From NCBI RefSeq assembly GCF_900640115.1, contig NZ_CAAAIW010000002.1:1-64000 (forward strand): a DNA stretch of 64,000 nucleotides, given 5' to 3'. The position numbers and the translations under genes are program-made. The notes under the pieces are model-generated. The model made no database searches. It saw only the letters and a program-made list of their open reading frames with translations, and was not told the origin of the DNA. The stretch comes from Legionella yabuuchiae (lineage in GTDB: Bacteria; Pseudomonadota; Gammaproteobacteria; Legionellales; Legionellaceae). Position 1 is the first letter of the stretch. Each line of letters starts with the position of its first letter. This document shows, one piece after another, positions 43,273 through 52,880 of the stretch.

Positions 43273-44948
43273 TGAGCAAGAGCCTCCAGGATTATTTTCA
43301 AAATGAACTGCAACTTTTAAATGAATCGATGCAATACTTTGCCAAGTCTTATCCTCATGAGGCTGCCAAATTACACCTGGATACCTTACAAGAGAGAGAC
43401 CCACATATTGAGCGTTTGTTGGAAGGGTGCGCCTATTTAACCGCGCGTGTAAAACAACAAATTGACATAGGAGTTAATCATGTTGGTGAGTCGGTTTTAA
43501 GGCAGCTCGCTCCAGATTATTTAACCCCACAACCTTCAATGACCATTGTTCAATTTACCAGCCCTCATCATCGTTTAACGCGCTCGGAGAAATTGCCTGC
43601 AGGGGTTAAGCTTGTGTCTAATCCAGTCGGTGAAGAAGAGACGTCTTGCGAATTTCAGACAATCGCTGCAATCGACATTCATCCCGTGCAATTGTACGAC
43701 GTTGAGCTTTGTGATCATCGGCTTAAGCTATCGTTTAAAATTAACGACGGGGTTTCTCTTTCGGAATTAAACATCGATTGCATAACGTTATATATTCATG
43801 ACCAGGATTCGCTGGCGTGTGAGTGGTATTATTATTTAACCACACAAGTGCGCTGTGTAAGTTTGAGTAGCGCTTCTGGTAAGATGATCGACCTTGGAGG
43901 CCAACATGTTATTAAAGAGGGTAGGGAGGAAAGCAAATCTGGGGCGTTGTTGTTTGAGAATCATCCGCATCCGTTTCATTCCCTTCGTCGCTATTTTCAT
44001 TTTCCTGAAGGGGGGCGGTTTGTAACGCTTAATCTTCGTCAACAAGCGTTTTATGATCCATTTTTTACGGTGGAGATTGAATGTTTCACCCCCATTGCCT
44101 TACGTCTTCAGCCTGATCTATTTAAACTACATTGCGTTCCAGCCATCAACTTATTTTTAACTTCTGGCGAGCCTATCCAGTATCGAAATGAGCATAGTGA
44201 GTATCCTATTGTGCTGAGCCAGGAGCGGGTTATGAGTAAGCAGCTCTACGCGATAAAAAACGCTATTGCCATAAGCAAACACAACGCGTCTCGAATTGTG
44301 TTGCAAGATCTTTATCGTGCAGGTTCGATAGAACCTGAAGGAAACTATTATCGCTTGCTGCAAATGAACGAACGGCAGGACGTTATTCAGAGTAAGTTTG
44401 TTTTTTCTGGGACATTAAAAAACATCCAATGTGTAAGTTATGAAGCCTGGGCTTATAATGGGCATTATCCAAATCACTATCTTCATGTGAATGATTTATA
44501 TGTAAATGATAAGCGAGTTTCTTTACAGTTGCAGGCAAGCAATATCACAAGACCGTGTCAATACCAAAGATCAACCTTAAATTATCAGCTCGTGCCCAGT
44601 ATTTTAGCAACGCTAAACGCAGATTTAGAACGTTTTAAATCGGTGTCATTTTTAAAGCGAATGTTGTTGTTACATGATGGGCGTAATATAGCGAGTCCTA
44701 TTATCAATAGCATTATGTCAATCGATTTCTATCCGTTTAATCGTTTTAAAAGTGGTCTATTGCAAAAAGGCATTACATGTACCTTACTAATGGGTTCTGA
44801 GCAAGGAGTAAGGTTAGGGGAGGTTGTTCTTTTGGGGAAACAGTTGTACGATTTTTTACAGTATTTTAAACCCATGAACCTTTCTTTAGAAATAAAGATT
44901 GAACTTAAACCTTCTGGCCAGATTTTTCTTTGGGGGCCAAATGGATGA
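43269..44948 (+). CDS. tssF: Type VI baseplate protein TssF
   Basis: 559 aa (VasA/ImpG). The N-terminus LQDYFQNELQLLNESMQYFA, YPHEAAKLHLDTLQERDPHI and VGESVLRQLAPDYLTPQPSM matches TssF, as does FTPIALRLQPDLFKLHCVPA, then INLFLTSGEPI. TssF with TssG and TssE makes the wedge of the baseplate. It is slightly shorter than the ~580-620-aa average. Coupled to tssG by an overlap of 8 bases. Confidence 0.93.
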   Translation: MMSKSLQDYFQNELQLLNESMQYFAKSYPHEAAKLHLDTLQERDPHIERLLEGCAYLTARVKQQIDIGVNHVGESVLRQLAPDYLTPQPSMTIVQFTSPHHRLTRSEKLPAGVKLVSNPVGEEETSCEFQTIAAIDIHPVQLYDVELCDHRLKLSFKINDGVSLSELNIDCITLYIHDQDSLACEWYYYLTTQVRCVSLSSASGKMIDLGGQHVIKEGREESKSGALLFENHPHPFHSLRRYFHFPEGGRFVTLNLRQQAFYDPFFTVEIECFTPIALRLQPDLFKLHCVPAINLFLTSGEPIQYRNEHSEYPIVLSQERVMSKQLYAIKNAIAISKHNASRIVLQDLYRAGSIEPEGNYYRLLQMNERQDVIQSKFVFSGTLKNIQCVSYEAWAYNGHYPNHYLHVNDLYVNDKRVSLQLQASNITRPCQYQRSTLNYQLVPSILATLNADLERFKSVSFLKRMLLLHDGRNIASPIINSIMSIDFYPFNRFKSGLLQKGITCTLLMGSEQGVRLGEVVLLGKQLYDFLQYFKPMNLSLEIKIELKPSGQIFLWGPNG

Positions 44949-45831
44949 TAGAGGATTGTTATCAGATGATTTTTTTCATACGCTTTTGTCACAATTTAAA
45001 ACATCCCCCCCCGATAAAGAATTAACCCGCATTTCACAGAAAAAGCTCATTCTGAAGGCAACGCCTTCCTTAATATTCCCTGAGCGAGATGTGGCTGAGG
45101 TCCGTGAAGAATCCAATGAGCTGATTATTGCTTGTCAATTTATGGGCTTATATGGCGTTGATTCTCCTCTACCAACTTATTTTAATGAATTATGTTTAAA
45201 AGAGCGTGAGGGGAGTGATTGCTTGCGAGCCTTTCTTGATGGTTTAAGTCATAGGTCTTACGCACTGCTATATTTAGCTTGGCAAGCGTTTCGATTTGAA
45301 CATCAAATTGGAATGATTTATGGCGTAGAAGAAAATTATCTGGCCCAAAGCCCTGGTGCTCTGATTGACTACGCTCAGAAAGGAAGTCTTGGGCATTTTA
45401 CAAGAATGTGCCGGGGAATTTTGCCAGGAATTGAACTGGAAATTAAGGAATGTATCCCAGATTGGGTGAAATTGACTGAGACACAGAGGTTGGGAGAATA
45501 TTATTGTTTAGGCGAAACCTCCCTGGTAGGTGATCAAATCTATGATAACGCGGGTAAAATTAAATTAATCATCGGTCCTGTTGGCTTAAAACTGGCTTTA
45601 CAATTCCTTCCAGGAGGAAATTTAGCTCACTCATTAATTCTTGCAATTAAAACGACCCTACTTGAACTCGTGCATTTTGAATTCGTGTTCTCGATCGCGA
45701 ATGAACCCTCCAATTGGATTTTAGGTCAATCGGATATCCTGCTTTCTTATAACAGTATTCTAGGGGTGCTTCACAACGACACGTATTTATTAAAAATTCC
45801 CGGAGTTCAATATTCGTGTCTTTGCTCATAA
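44941..45831 (+). CDS. tssG: Type VI baseplate protein TssG
   Basis: 296 aa (VasB/ImpH). It contains LILKATPSLIFPERDVAEVR, LIIACQFMGLYGVDSPLPTY, FLDGLSHRSYALLYLAWQAF and the conserved RLGEYYCLGETSLVGDQIYD, then IIGPVGLKLALQFLPGG. TssG partners TssF in the wedge. I chose the ATG at 44941, preceded by GGGGGCCAA and overlapping the tssF stop. It is the last gene of the cluster and converges with sua5 (6-base overlap). tssK, tssJ, tssH, tssA and vgrG are not in the window. Confidence 0.93.
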   Translation: MDDRGLLSDDFFHTLLSQFKTSPPDKELTRISQKKLILKATPSLIFPERDVAEVREESNELIIACQFMGLYGVDSPLPTYFNELCLKEREGSDCLRAFLDGLSHRSYALLYLAWQAFRFEHQIGMIYGVEENYLAQSPGALIDYAQKGSLGHFTRMCRGILPGIELEIKECIPDWVKLTETQRLGEYYCLGETSLVGDQIYDNAGKIKLIIGPVGLKLALQFLPGGNLAHSLILAIKTTLLELVHFEFVFSIANEPSNWILGQSDILLSYNSILGVLHNDTYLLKIPGVQYSCLCS

Positions 45832-46788
45832 CTCTTGGCTTGCTTTTAGTATCTTATCTCGCAACGCTTTCCACTCTGGTAACTCTGGAGGCAACTCAAG
45901 AATGATAGTATCTGCCTTTGATTCATCGGCAATTCTTAAGCTATGATAAAACTCATAAGCAGAATCCTTTACTGAGCTTGAAAATTGGTAATGTAGTCCG
46001 TTTATAGAACAATCAAGCGTTGAAAAATGAAGAAGAAAGCAGTTAGGGTAAAGACCAACGATTGAATTAATAGTATTAATTTTATTGATGTAGAACGCAG
46101 GTTTTTGGGGTTGATAGTGGGTGTTTAAATGTCCTGGCGCTCTGAAACGTTTAGTGTTTCTAAATGGAACAAGGTAATGTTTGAATTCACTTAAATGATC
46201 AACATTGAGAAGGCCTTCGCGTACAATTTGGCAGCGCTCATTTTGGGTGGCATCCAAAATGGTGGATTCAATTCCTAATTCACAACGGCCCCCGTCTAAG
46301 ATATAAAAAGAATGATTGGGGAAGTCTTTAAGTACATGTTCTGGGTTTGTGGGACTTACTTTACCAAATGGGTTTGCAGAGGGAGCAACCATCGGTTTGC
46401 CAAATTGATCGAGTAATTTCAACGTTAACGGATGATCAGGACATCGAATGGCAATGGTTTTTTGTCCTCCTGTGACGAACTCACTAATCTTACTATCAGG
46501 ATTTAAGTCAAAGATTAAGGTCAACGGTCCGGGCCAAAATAATTCCATTAATTTTTTTGCATAGTGCGGTACTTGAGATACCCATTGCTCGATCTCCCAG
46601 CCTTCACCAATGTGCATAATCAGTGGATGATTAATCGGTCTTGATTTGGTTGAAAAAACGCTTTTCACGGCTTCACTGTTAGTTGCATCGGCGGCTAACC
46701 CATAAACCGTTTCGGTAGGAATGGCTAACAAATGGCCTTTAAAAAGTTCATCAACCGCGATATCGAGATTTGAAATAATACGATTCAT
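45826..46788 (-). CDS. tsaC2: L-threonylcarbamoyladenylate synthase (Sua5 type)
   Basis: A 320-aa two-domain enzyme that makes threonylcarbamoyl-AMP for the t6A37 modification of tRNA. The YrdC domain (residues ~1-205) has LLAIPTETVYGLAADATNSE, STKSRPINHPLIMHIGE, LFWPGPLTLIF, MVAPSANPFGKVSPTNPEHV and GIESTILDATQNERCQIVRE. The C-terminal Sua5 domain (residues ~215-320) begins FRAPGHLNTHYQPQKPAF. It follows the DUF6671 gene by 9 bases on the same strand, so they probably form an operon. Confidence 0.94.
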   Translation of the reverse strand: MNRIISNLDIAVDELFKGHLLAIPTETVYGLAADATNSEAVKSVFSTKSRPINHPLIMHIGEGWEIEQWVSQVPHYAKKLMELFWPGPLTLIFDLNPDSKISEFVTGGQKTIAIRCPDHPLTLKLLDQFGKPMVAPSANPFGKVSPTNPEHVLKDFPNHSFYILDGGRCELGIESTILDATQNERCQIVREGLLNVDHLSEFKHYLVPFRNTKRFRAPGHLNTHYQPQKPAFYINKINTINSIVGLYPNCFLLHFSTLDCSINGLHYQFSSSVKDSAYEFYHSLRIADESKADTIILELPPELPEWKALRDKILKASQEL

Positions 46789-46797
46789 TTTTTAACT

Positions 46798-47631
46798 CTA
46801 GGGATTACAGAATTTACAATAAGTAGGATCCGCGCTTTCCAAGCCATCTTTACGCGGTTGAGAATGCTTAAAATCACATTGAATACAAGCCAAAATTTCT
46901 TTCTGATAAAAAGAGGTAGGAGATGCGCATAAACTACACGGTAAATTTCCTGTGGTTTCTTTAAAACCAAACCCAGGCGTTTGGCATTTCGGACAGGTAG
47001 TTGCAATTCTTTCTGAGAGTTTATGCGCTAGGGTTTTAATCGCCTTCATTCTGGTTGGATTAACCATAGCTCGCATGTCTGTTGCAAGTAATAATTTTTT
47101 TTCGTGTTTAAACCCTTTGCGTAGTGCTGTATTTAACAGGTTAATATCATTTATGCCTTTTGCGATAACAGTCTTGGAGTGGTTTGTTTGCAGGGTGAGT
47201 GCATGACTTGGAAACCCTACTTGATCGATAAAATCATTTAATTCAGTGTTTCTATCAATGATGATCATTTTATAGTTTGTTTTCTCGGTAGTTAGTTGTT
47301 CAGCAATCGTCCATTTATTTTTTCGGTCAACGAATACCATTATTTCATGATCGCAAGCAATAAAAGGGATAAACGGATGCGGGCCAAAACTTCCTTCGCT
47401 TGCGAGACTTAAATCATACCCATGAACTTCTGCTCCTTTATTGGCTTTTAATACACAAGTCTCATAAGGAGAAGTCGCTCTGGGAATTTCACCTGTAAAC
47501 GTACCGAATTGATCGGTATCAAATGCTTCCACATGAATTTCGCACCCTAACTTGTTTAAAAAAACATCCGATATGGCCTGCTCTTTTTTATGCTTGGATG
47601 CGAGTAATACCTTTTTATTTTTATAGTCCAT
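46798..47631 (-). CDS. DUF6671 family protein with zinc-ribbon tail
   Basis: 277 aa. The N-terminal two thirds has VLLASKHKKEQAISDVFLNK and PYETCVLKANKGAEVHGYDL, then SEGSFGPHPFIPFIACDHEI. HEKKLLLATDMRAMVNPTRM leads to a C-terminal zinc ribbon with four Cys-x-x-Cys pairs (CPKCQTPG, CSLCAS, CIQCDF, CKFCNP). This pattern fits the DUF6671 family, whose function is unknown. Its link to sua5 by spacing suggests a nucleic-acid or tRNA-related role, which is inference. Confidence 0.75.
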   Translation of the reverse strand: MDYKNKKVLLASKHKKEQAISDVFLNKLGCEIHVEAFDTDQFGTFTGEIPRATSPYETCVLKANKGAEVHGYDLSLASEGSFGPHPFIPFIACDHEIMVFVDRKNKWTIAEQLTTEKTNYKMIIIDRNTELNDFIDQVGFPSHALTLQTNHSKTVIAKGINDINLLNTALRKGFKHEKKLLLATDMRAMVNPTRMKAIKTLAHKLSERIATTCPKCQTPGFGFKETTGNLPCSLCASPTSFYQKEILACIQCDFKHSQPRKDGLESADPTYCKFCNP

Positions 47632-47653
47632 ATCTTAAGCTCCCAAAAGATAC

Positions 47654-48007
47654 TTATGAAAAATAATCAATCCTTGCGACAGAGACATCTGAAACAAACA
47701 TCACGCCTGAGTTTTTTTGAAACAAAGTTTTTAAACCAAGCGCGATGGTAGAGATTGCGGATTCGGATGCTACGGCGATAAACATGACGAGGGATGCTTT
47801 ATCGTTAAAAAATATTTTTCCTTCATGAAAACCGTGATGTCCTTGGCCTGATATATTCCGGATCAAGGTATATCCTTGTATCTTCGCTTCTTTCATCATC
47901 GAAACCACCATCGATTCATGTTCTCCATAAACAATCACTTCAATCTTTTTTACAGGATGAAGTTTGACGACCAACTCTTTTTTATCCTGAACTTTGATTA
48001 CACTCAT
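47654..48007 (-). CDS. PII-like protein of the DAB carbon-uptake operon
   Basis: 117 aa from the second of two adjacent ATGs; GGAGAC lies too close to the first. The fold pattern is PII-like: KKIEVIVYGEHESMVVSMM, EAKIQGYTLIRNISGQGHHG where the T-loop would start, and MFVSDVSVARIDYFS at the end. No uridylylation Tyr or canonical B-loop is visible. Such PII-like genes are often found next to dabA/dabB and are thought to tune carbon uptake, like SbtB. The gene starts 12 bases inside the end of the dabA frame, so the two are coupled. Confidence 0.7.
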   Translation of the reverse strand: MSVIKVQDKKELVVKLHPVKKIEVIVYGEHESMVVSMMKEAKIQGYTLIRNISGQGHHGFHEGKIFFNDKASLVMFIAVASESAISTIALGLKTLFQKNSGVMFVSDVSVARIDYFS

Positions 48008-48018
48008 CATGTCTCCAG

Positions 48019-49524
48019 TTAAATAGCTAAACTCCATTCACCATCGGTGCACAATTTATAAGGTAAATTGTCTAACGGATCGATCACCACCAAATGTACC
48101 CATTCGTTAAAAAACAAGGTTTTTAAAATGGATTGCTTATTAATAATATCGCTAACCGTCATGCGATTTGCATAAACAATCGTTAACAAGCGCTGTGGGG
48201 AATGATAGGGAGTCTTATCATCGAACATGACTGACTGTAGCGGTAGTCCATGCATGAGATCACTGCCATTCCCTTGCATAACTCCAATTTTACCGGTGAT
48301 GTTATGCGTAATTTTACTGCCACTTCCATACATTATGTTATCGATGGTTGAAAACAAGTATTGAGTATTTATCCATTGAGCAACCACCATGGGCGCGGTT
48401 AATATGGTCTCTAGCAAGGAGCCATCAGTATCTTGATCCCAACGGTATGAATGTAAAAAACAACGACCCTTAAGGTTGGTGTTTTTCGTTAAGTAACGTG
48501 GCGCGATAATAAACGCAGCATTTTTTGCAAGCCCCCACTCGGGTCTTGTTTCTGACCAGTCAATACTTCTACGTTCAATGGTTTCAGGTGTATTAAAACC
48601 ATTTAAATGCTGTCCTCGTTCAATATGATTTTTTGATTTGGCCTGTTCTAAATCGCTCATTAATTGATCTAGAAGTTCTGGGTAATTGGATTGATCTTTA
48701 TCCGTATGATAAATACTTACGGAATCGGTAGTGGTATCATGTTGAGCGCCCAAAAATACCGTATCTAATGGAATATGAATTCCTTTTTCTTGAAGCGTTT
48801 GACGGACGACTTGTTTATTTAAGATCTGGGCTAACAATTTCGCATTGACACCACCGTGATTGCCGCCGCAGGCTCCACAGTCTAATGCAGAAGCATAGGG
48901 GTTATTTTGAGTAGAGCTTCCATGGCCGCATAGAACAATAACTTTTGCAAAATTTTCTGTCAGCCCCATGAGTCTTAAAATGATATCAGCGTAAATGATT
49001 TGTTCATTTAAAGAGATACCTTGTCCCAAGTCATGTCCACTAACTTCGCAACAAGGTTCGGTTGCGATCGTTGGGTTCATGGTTTTGGATAATGCACTAG
49101 CGAGAGGAGATGATGACGTTATCGATTTTAAAAGCATGGTGATCCCGCACCAAATGCCTAATGATTCCGCCAGGGCAAAAGGAGTTGAAAAATTGTATTT
49201 CAGCTCTTGATAAATCGTTTTAAGAGCATTATAAATACCTTTGATTGTTTGATGCTCCTCAACATACCCTGAATAAGAAGGAACGGGTTTTTCTTCAATA
49301 TTAAAACGCGGCTTTAACAAGACCGGACAGGAGTCTTTAATTTTGCCTGTGTGATAATCTTTAACACGAATAGGCAATCCAAAAAATCCTGCAAACCCCA
49401 ATGTTTCATAATTTCCTTGTGCTTCAATTGCGCGACGAAAGGGTTCAGAACGAACATCAATGCAAAAAACGAATTGTGCATCGGGTCTGTTAAGATTAGG
49501 AGTTGTTTTTTCTAATTCAGGCAA
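48019..49524 (-). CDS. dabA: DabA inorganic-carbon uptake subunit, C-terminal part (frame-shifted from N-part)
   Basis: 501 aa from a TTG; the frame is open upstream to the poly-A tract at 49612-49621. It carries the DabA zinc/catalytic residues: [20 protein letters not shown] with Cys and Asp, and [20 protein letters not shown] followed by GACGG with His and Cys. DabA is a beta-carbonic-anhydrase-like protein that, with DabB, converts CO2 to bicarbonate vectorially using the proton gradient. The N-terminal part is encoded by 49608-50276 in the neighbouring frame. A one-base (-1) shift joins the two into a protein of about 752 aa, close to the family length. Confidence 0.85.
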   Translation of the reverse strand: MPELEKTTPNLNRPDAQFVFCIDVRSEPFRRAIEAQGNYETLGFAGFFGLPIRVKDYHTGKIKDSCPVLLKPRFNIEEKPVPSYSGYVEEHQTIKGIYNALKTIYQELKYNFSTPFALAESLGIWCGITMLLKSITSSSPLASALSKTMNPTIATEPCCEVSGHDLGQGISLNEQIIYADIILRLMGLTENFAKVIVLCGHGSSTQNNPYASALDCGACGGNHGGVNAKLLAQILNKQVVRQTLQEKGIHIPLDTVFLGAQHDTTTDSVSIYHTDKDQSNYPELLDQLMSDLEQAKSKNHIERGQHLNGFNTPETIERRSIDWSETRPEWGLAKNAAFIIAPRYLTKNTNLKGRCFLHSYRWDQDTDGSLLETILTAPMVVAQWINTQYLFSTIDNIMYGSGSKITHNITGKIGVMQGNGSDLMHGLPLQSVMFDDKTPYHSPQRLLTIVYANRMTVSDIINKQSILKTLFFNEWVHLVVIDPLDNLPYKLCTDGEWSLAI

Positions 49525-49607
49525 AAGAGCTTGTACCAGATTTCGTCTGTAATCATCTTCGTTTCTTTTTAGCGTTTGAACAATCTGCTTGGCTAAAAAA
49601 TTATTGT

Positions 49608-50276
49608 TTACTTTTTTTTTTGAGCGGCATTAGGCCATAGTAAACGAGTAATAATCAACCTAACAGCCAAAAATTCTGTTAAATTTACTGGTTTTGATTG
49701 GGTATCAGCATCACTTTTCCTTTCGCTTCGCCATTTGACAAATCCAGCCCAACCAGGCAAATGAAATAGGGATTCCTTGATAAACGATTCATGCTCATCT
49801 TCAGCCACGTGTAGATCATCTAAGCAGCGCTTGATAGCAAGTTCTGGGCTTCCGGGTAAGGCTAATAACCAATCTTTCAGGTCGTTTTGATTCTGATGAA
49901 GCTGTTTGTCAAAAGGCGCTAATTTCAAAAAACCGAAGTAAAACCCTTTTTCACGATGTGGTAAATTGATTGTGCCTTGACCCACATCAAGAAATGCGCC
50001 GCACCACTTAATCACTTGTAGATTGACGGTTTTCAAGTGTTCGTTATCGGCTGATTTCTTTAATAACGCATCACTGCATATAATCGCTTCCTCAAATGGC
50101 ATTGACTCAAATCCATGCAACGGATTACATGCGATAAAGGTTTCTAAAGGCCATACAGGAGTAATCAATTGAGCACAATTTTGTACGAGCGCTTGAATTT
50201 CTATTTGCTCATTGTTTACTTTAAAGTCTGTGGTTTTTTGTTGAGTCTGAGTGACTTTTATTGCTTCTTGGTTCAT
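49608..50276 (-). CDS. dabA: DabA inorganic-carbon uptake subunit, N-terminal part
   Basis: 222 aa covering the DUF2309 N-terminus: [66 protein letters not shown] and [15 protein letters not shown]. The frame ends right after a run of ten A (codons CAA-AAA-AAA-AAG-TAA). The heptamer A-AAA-AAG is in the correct phase for a -1 ribosomal frameshift, and -1 movement enters exactly the frame that encodes the rest of DabA. Sequencing error, a real mutation, transcript slippage or programmed frameshifting all remain possible. TAGGAGATCTT before the ATG is a good ribosome site. Confidence 0.85.
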   Translation of the reverse strand: MNQEAIKVTQTQQKTTDFKVNNEQIEIQALVQNCAQLITPVWPLETFIACNPLHGFESMPFEEAIICSDALLKKSADNEHLKTVNLQVIKWCGAFLDVGQGTINLPHREKGFYFGFLKLAPFDKQLHQNQNDLKDWLLALPGSPELAIKRCLDDLHVAEDEHESFIKESLFHLPGWAGFVKWRSERKSDADTQSKPVNLTEFLAVRLIITRLLWPNAAQKKK

Positions 50277-50294
50277 AAGATCTCCTAAAATGGA

Positions 50295-51917
50295 TCAAAA
50301 CTGATAAGTATTACGGATTGTGGTAATCGTTTTGGGATGAGGCTGGCTTTGATTGAGCATCATCATGTAAAACCTAGCCCATGCATTTGAATCTTTAATT
50401 TTATTGACGAAGCCAACGTTGAACGCAAACCAGATCATTATAAATAACACTAAGGTGATTAAATGTAAGCTATTTAAAGTTGTGATCGGGGCTGCATTCA
50501 AATTTGGCAGGATGGATTCAATTAATGAAACGCTTTTTCCATATAACATTCCCGAAAGAAAGCTAACGGGTAAAACGAAACTATATTTTAGAACGCTTTG
50601 AATACGACGTTGCAACGTTAGATTAATTTGTGCGCCCGATATAAAGGCAAACGCTAAAAGAAAAGTCGTTGGCTCTAGAGAAAAGATAGGCTTAGCGGTT
50701 ATGAGAGCAAACGCATACATCGCTAGTAGGCCACCTGCTACGGATAATAAAATTGAGAATAAATGATTTTCTTTTCCCGTCACTCCAGTCTTAGCTTGAG
50801 TAATGGCAGAGCCTGAGCTTAAAAAGAGGTACGCTTTAAATAAGCCATGCCAGCAAAGGTGGGTAATTGCTGCGGAAAACAACCCTAGTGCGCATTGCAT
50901 AATCATAAACCCCATTTGAGACATAGTTGAGCAAGCCAGCATACGCTTAATATCGGTTTGAATTAATTTCCATATATTTCCAAGAACAGTAGAAATCGCA
51001 CCGAGAAGAAAAAGAACGGTTAATAACGTTTCATTGACAAAAAATAAAGGTGCAAATTTAACAATTAAAATGCCCCCACCATTCACAAGTCCTGCATGCA
51101 TCAAAGCAGAGACTGGAGTTGGTGAGTTTAACGAACTGATGAGCCAGCGATGAAAAGGCCATACGGCTGATTGGGCAAGCGCTGTGAATAAAATAAGGGT
51201 CAGGGATAAACTGACGATAAAGGAATGATCCTGATTGGCGCTAGTTAAAAATTCAAATGAGGCTGAATCATTCACTGAATACAATAGGATCATTGCCAAA
51301 ATTAGACAAAGCGAACCAAACATTAACGTTTTTAACGTCAAGTAGCCTGACTGTTTCGCCGCTTCCCATTCCCCTTTGTGAATCATAAGCATGACTAGAA
51401 AAATATTGCTTAATGACCATCCCATCCAGAAGAGGAAAATATTATCTACCAGCACCCAAGACATGGCACTTAAGGTCATTGCTGAAAGAATAAAAAAATA
51501 ACGACGATAGAACCGATCCCCTGACATATATCGAATTGAAAATCGATGGACGATAAAACTTACAAATAAAATTAGCGTACACAGCAAACTATTTAAGGTC
51601 GTTAAGTGAAAGAAAAAGAAATGTATAGAATTGGATCCTAAGTTTTTAATGAAAAGTAATACACTTGAAATAAAGCCGATGCCTATTAAAAAACTCGAGA
51701 GGCTTGCTGCATCAAATTCACTTGTAACCACTTTCTCCCTGCATACTTCCCGCAAGTTGGCCGCAGGATCTAGCGATGTTGTAAGATTCCTGGCTCCCGA
51801 GGTCAAGCCACGAGAAGTCGGGCGAGAAAACAATAGATGAATAAGAAAAGAGCTGCAAGGGCTGCCAATAAGCAAAATCAGTAATGTATATAAACCAATT
51901 TCCACACTATTCCCCAT
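50295..51917 (-). CDS. dabB: DabB proton-channel subunit (NuoL/MrpA-like)
   Basis: 540 aa with about 14 membrane segments. It belongs to the proton-conducting antiporter/complex I subunit family: SVNDSASFEFLTSANQDHSF, QSAVWPFHRWLISSLNSPTP and VSALMHAGLVNGGGILIVKF, then IWKLIQTDIKRMLACSTMSQ, MGFMIMQCALGLFSAAITHL and CWHGLFKAYLFLSSGSAI. With dabA and a PII-like gene immediately downstream it is the DabB channel, not a Nuo subunit. The gene is 18 bases upstream of dabA. It diverges from the LysR gene. Confidence 0.9.
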   Translation of the reverse strand: MGNSVEIGLYTLLILLIGSPCSSFLIHLLFSRPTSRGLTSGARNLTTSLDPAANLREVCREKVVTSEFDAASLSSFLIGIGFISSVLLFIKNLGSNSIHFFFFHLTTLNSLLCTLILFVSFIVHRFSIRYMSGDRFYRRYFFILSAMTLSAMSWVLVDNIFLFWMGWSLSNIFLVMLMIHKGEWEAAKQSGYLTLKTLMFGSLCLILAMILLYSVNDSASFEFLTSANQDHSFIVSLSLTLILFTALAQSAVWPFHRWLISSLNSPTPVSALMHAGLVNGGGILIVKFAPLFFVNETLLTVLFLLGAISTVLGNIWKLIQTDIKRMLACSTMSQMGFMIMQCALGLFSAAITHLCWHGLFKAYLFLSSGSAITQAKTGVTGKENHLFSILLSVAGGLLAMYAFALITAKPIFSLEPTTFLLAFAFISGAQINLTLQRRIQSVLKYSFVLPVSFLSGMLYGKSVSLIESILPNLNAAPITTLNSLHLITLVLFIMIWFAFNVGFVNKIKDSNAWARFYMMMLNQSQPHPKTITTIRNTYQF

Positions 51918-52005
51918 TAGAAGAATTTATATTAGAATCGAAATATATTAGCAATTTAGATATAAGTAAAATTAAAAATATTTATTCGCATTATTAGGAT
52001 TTCTA

Positions 52006-52857
52006 ATGAGTCTAGACACAGTCACCTTACAATGCTTTTTAGCAGTAGCAGAAACCCAAAGCTTTACTAAAGCCGCTCTTCGAATAGGGCGAACTCAATC
52101 CGCCGTCAGTCAACAGATAGCCAAACTCGAAAACATGCTGGATAAATCTTTATTTAACCGTGGTCGTGAGTTGTCACTAACCACCGATGGGGAGCTATTT
52201 TTAGGATATGCAAAACGAATCTATGAATTGCATCGTGAATCCCTAGATCGTTTTAAAGCCCCAGAATTGCATGGGGAGCTAAGGTTTGGATTGCCTGAAG
52301 ATTTTGCAAGCACGATGTTATCTGATGTTTTGCTTGAATTTACAAGTCTTCATCCACGTGTGATGTTAAACGTTCAATGCGATCTAACGCTAAATTTAAT
52401 TGAACGCTATAAAAAAGGTGAATTTGATTTAATTCTTATAAAAATGAATCAAGACTATGATATTAGTGATAAAGTCATTGTTTGGGATGAACCGGTGGAA
52501 TGGGTTGGGAAAAAAGATCTTTTACCCAGTTTAGACCAGAACACCTTAATTCCTTTAATACTTTCGCCTTCACCTTGCGTGTATCGTGGTAATGTAATTG
52601 ATTCGTTAGATCAATATGGCATGGATTGGCGTCTTGTATACAGTAGTCCAAGTTATGCGGGCAAAATGGCAGCGGTCAGGGCTGGATTAGGAATTACGGC
52701 TATTCAGCGAAGTTTAATTCCTAACTATCTTGACCGACTCGATTTTAGTTTTCTACCTCCTTTGAATAATATACAAATATCTTTATTGAAAAAAAATGAG
52801 AGTAATAAGGCCGTGGAATCGCTTGAATATTTTATATTGAAAAAACTAAAACACTAA
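52006..52857 (+). CDS. LysR-type regulator, probably of the dab operon
   Basis: A 283-aa LTTR. The winged HTH is at residues 1-60 (VTLQCFLAVAETQSFTKAAL, GRTQSAVSQQIAKLENMLDK, LFNRGRELSLTTDGELFL). The co-inducer domain follows (LHGELRFGLPEDFASTMLSD, ... VRAGLGITAIQRSLIP). It is transcribed divergently from dabB with an 88-base gap, the classic LTTR arrangement, so control of carbon uptake is the likely role, as for CbbR/CcmR-type regulators. The 283-aa length is slightly short because the C-terminus ends soon after the second subdomain. Confidence 0.88.
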   Translation: MSLDTVTLQCFLAVAETQSFTKAALRIGRTQSAVSQQIAKLENMLDKSLFNRGRELSLTTDGELFLGYAKRIYELHRESLDRFKAPELHGELRFGLPEDFASTMLSDVLLEFTSLHPRVMLNVQCDLTLNLIERYKKGEFDLILIKMNQDYDISDKVIVWDEPVEWVGKKDLLPSLDQNTLIPLILSPSPCVYRGNVIDSLDQYGMDWRLVYSSPSYAGKMAAVRAGLGITAIQRSLIPNYLDRLDFSFLPPLNNIQISLLKKNESNKAVESLEYFILKKLKH

Positions 52858-52880
52858 TGTTTCTAACGAGATGAAAAGGA

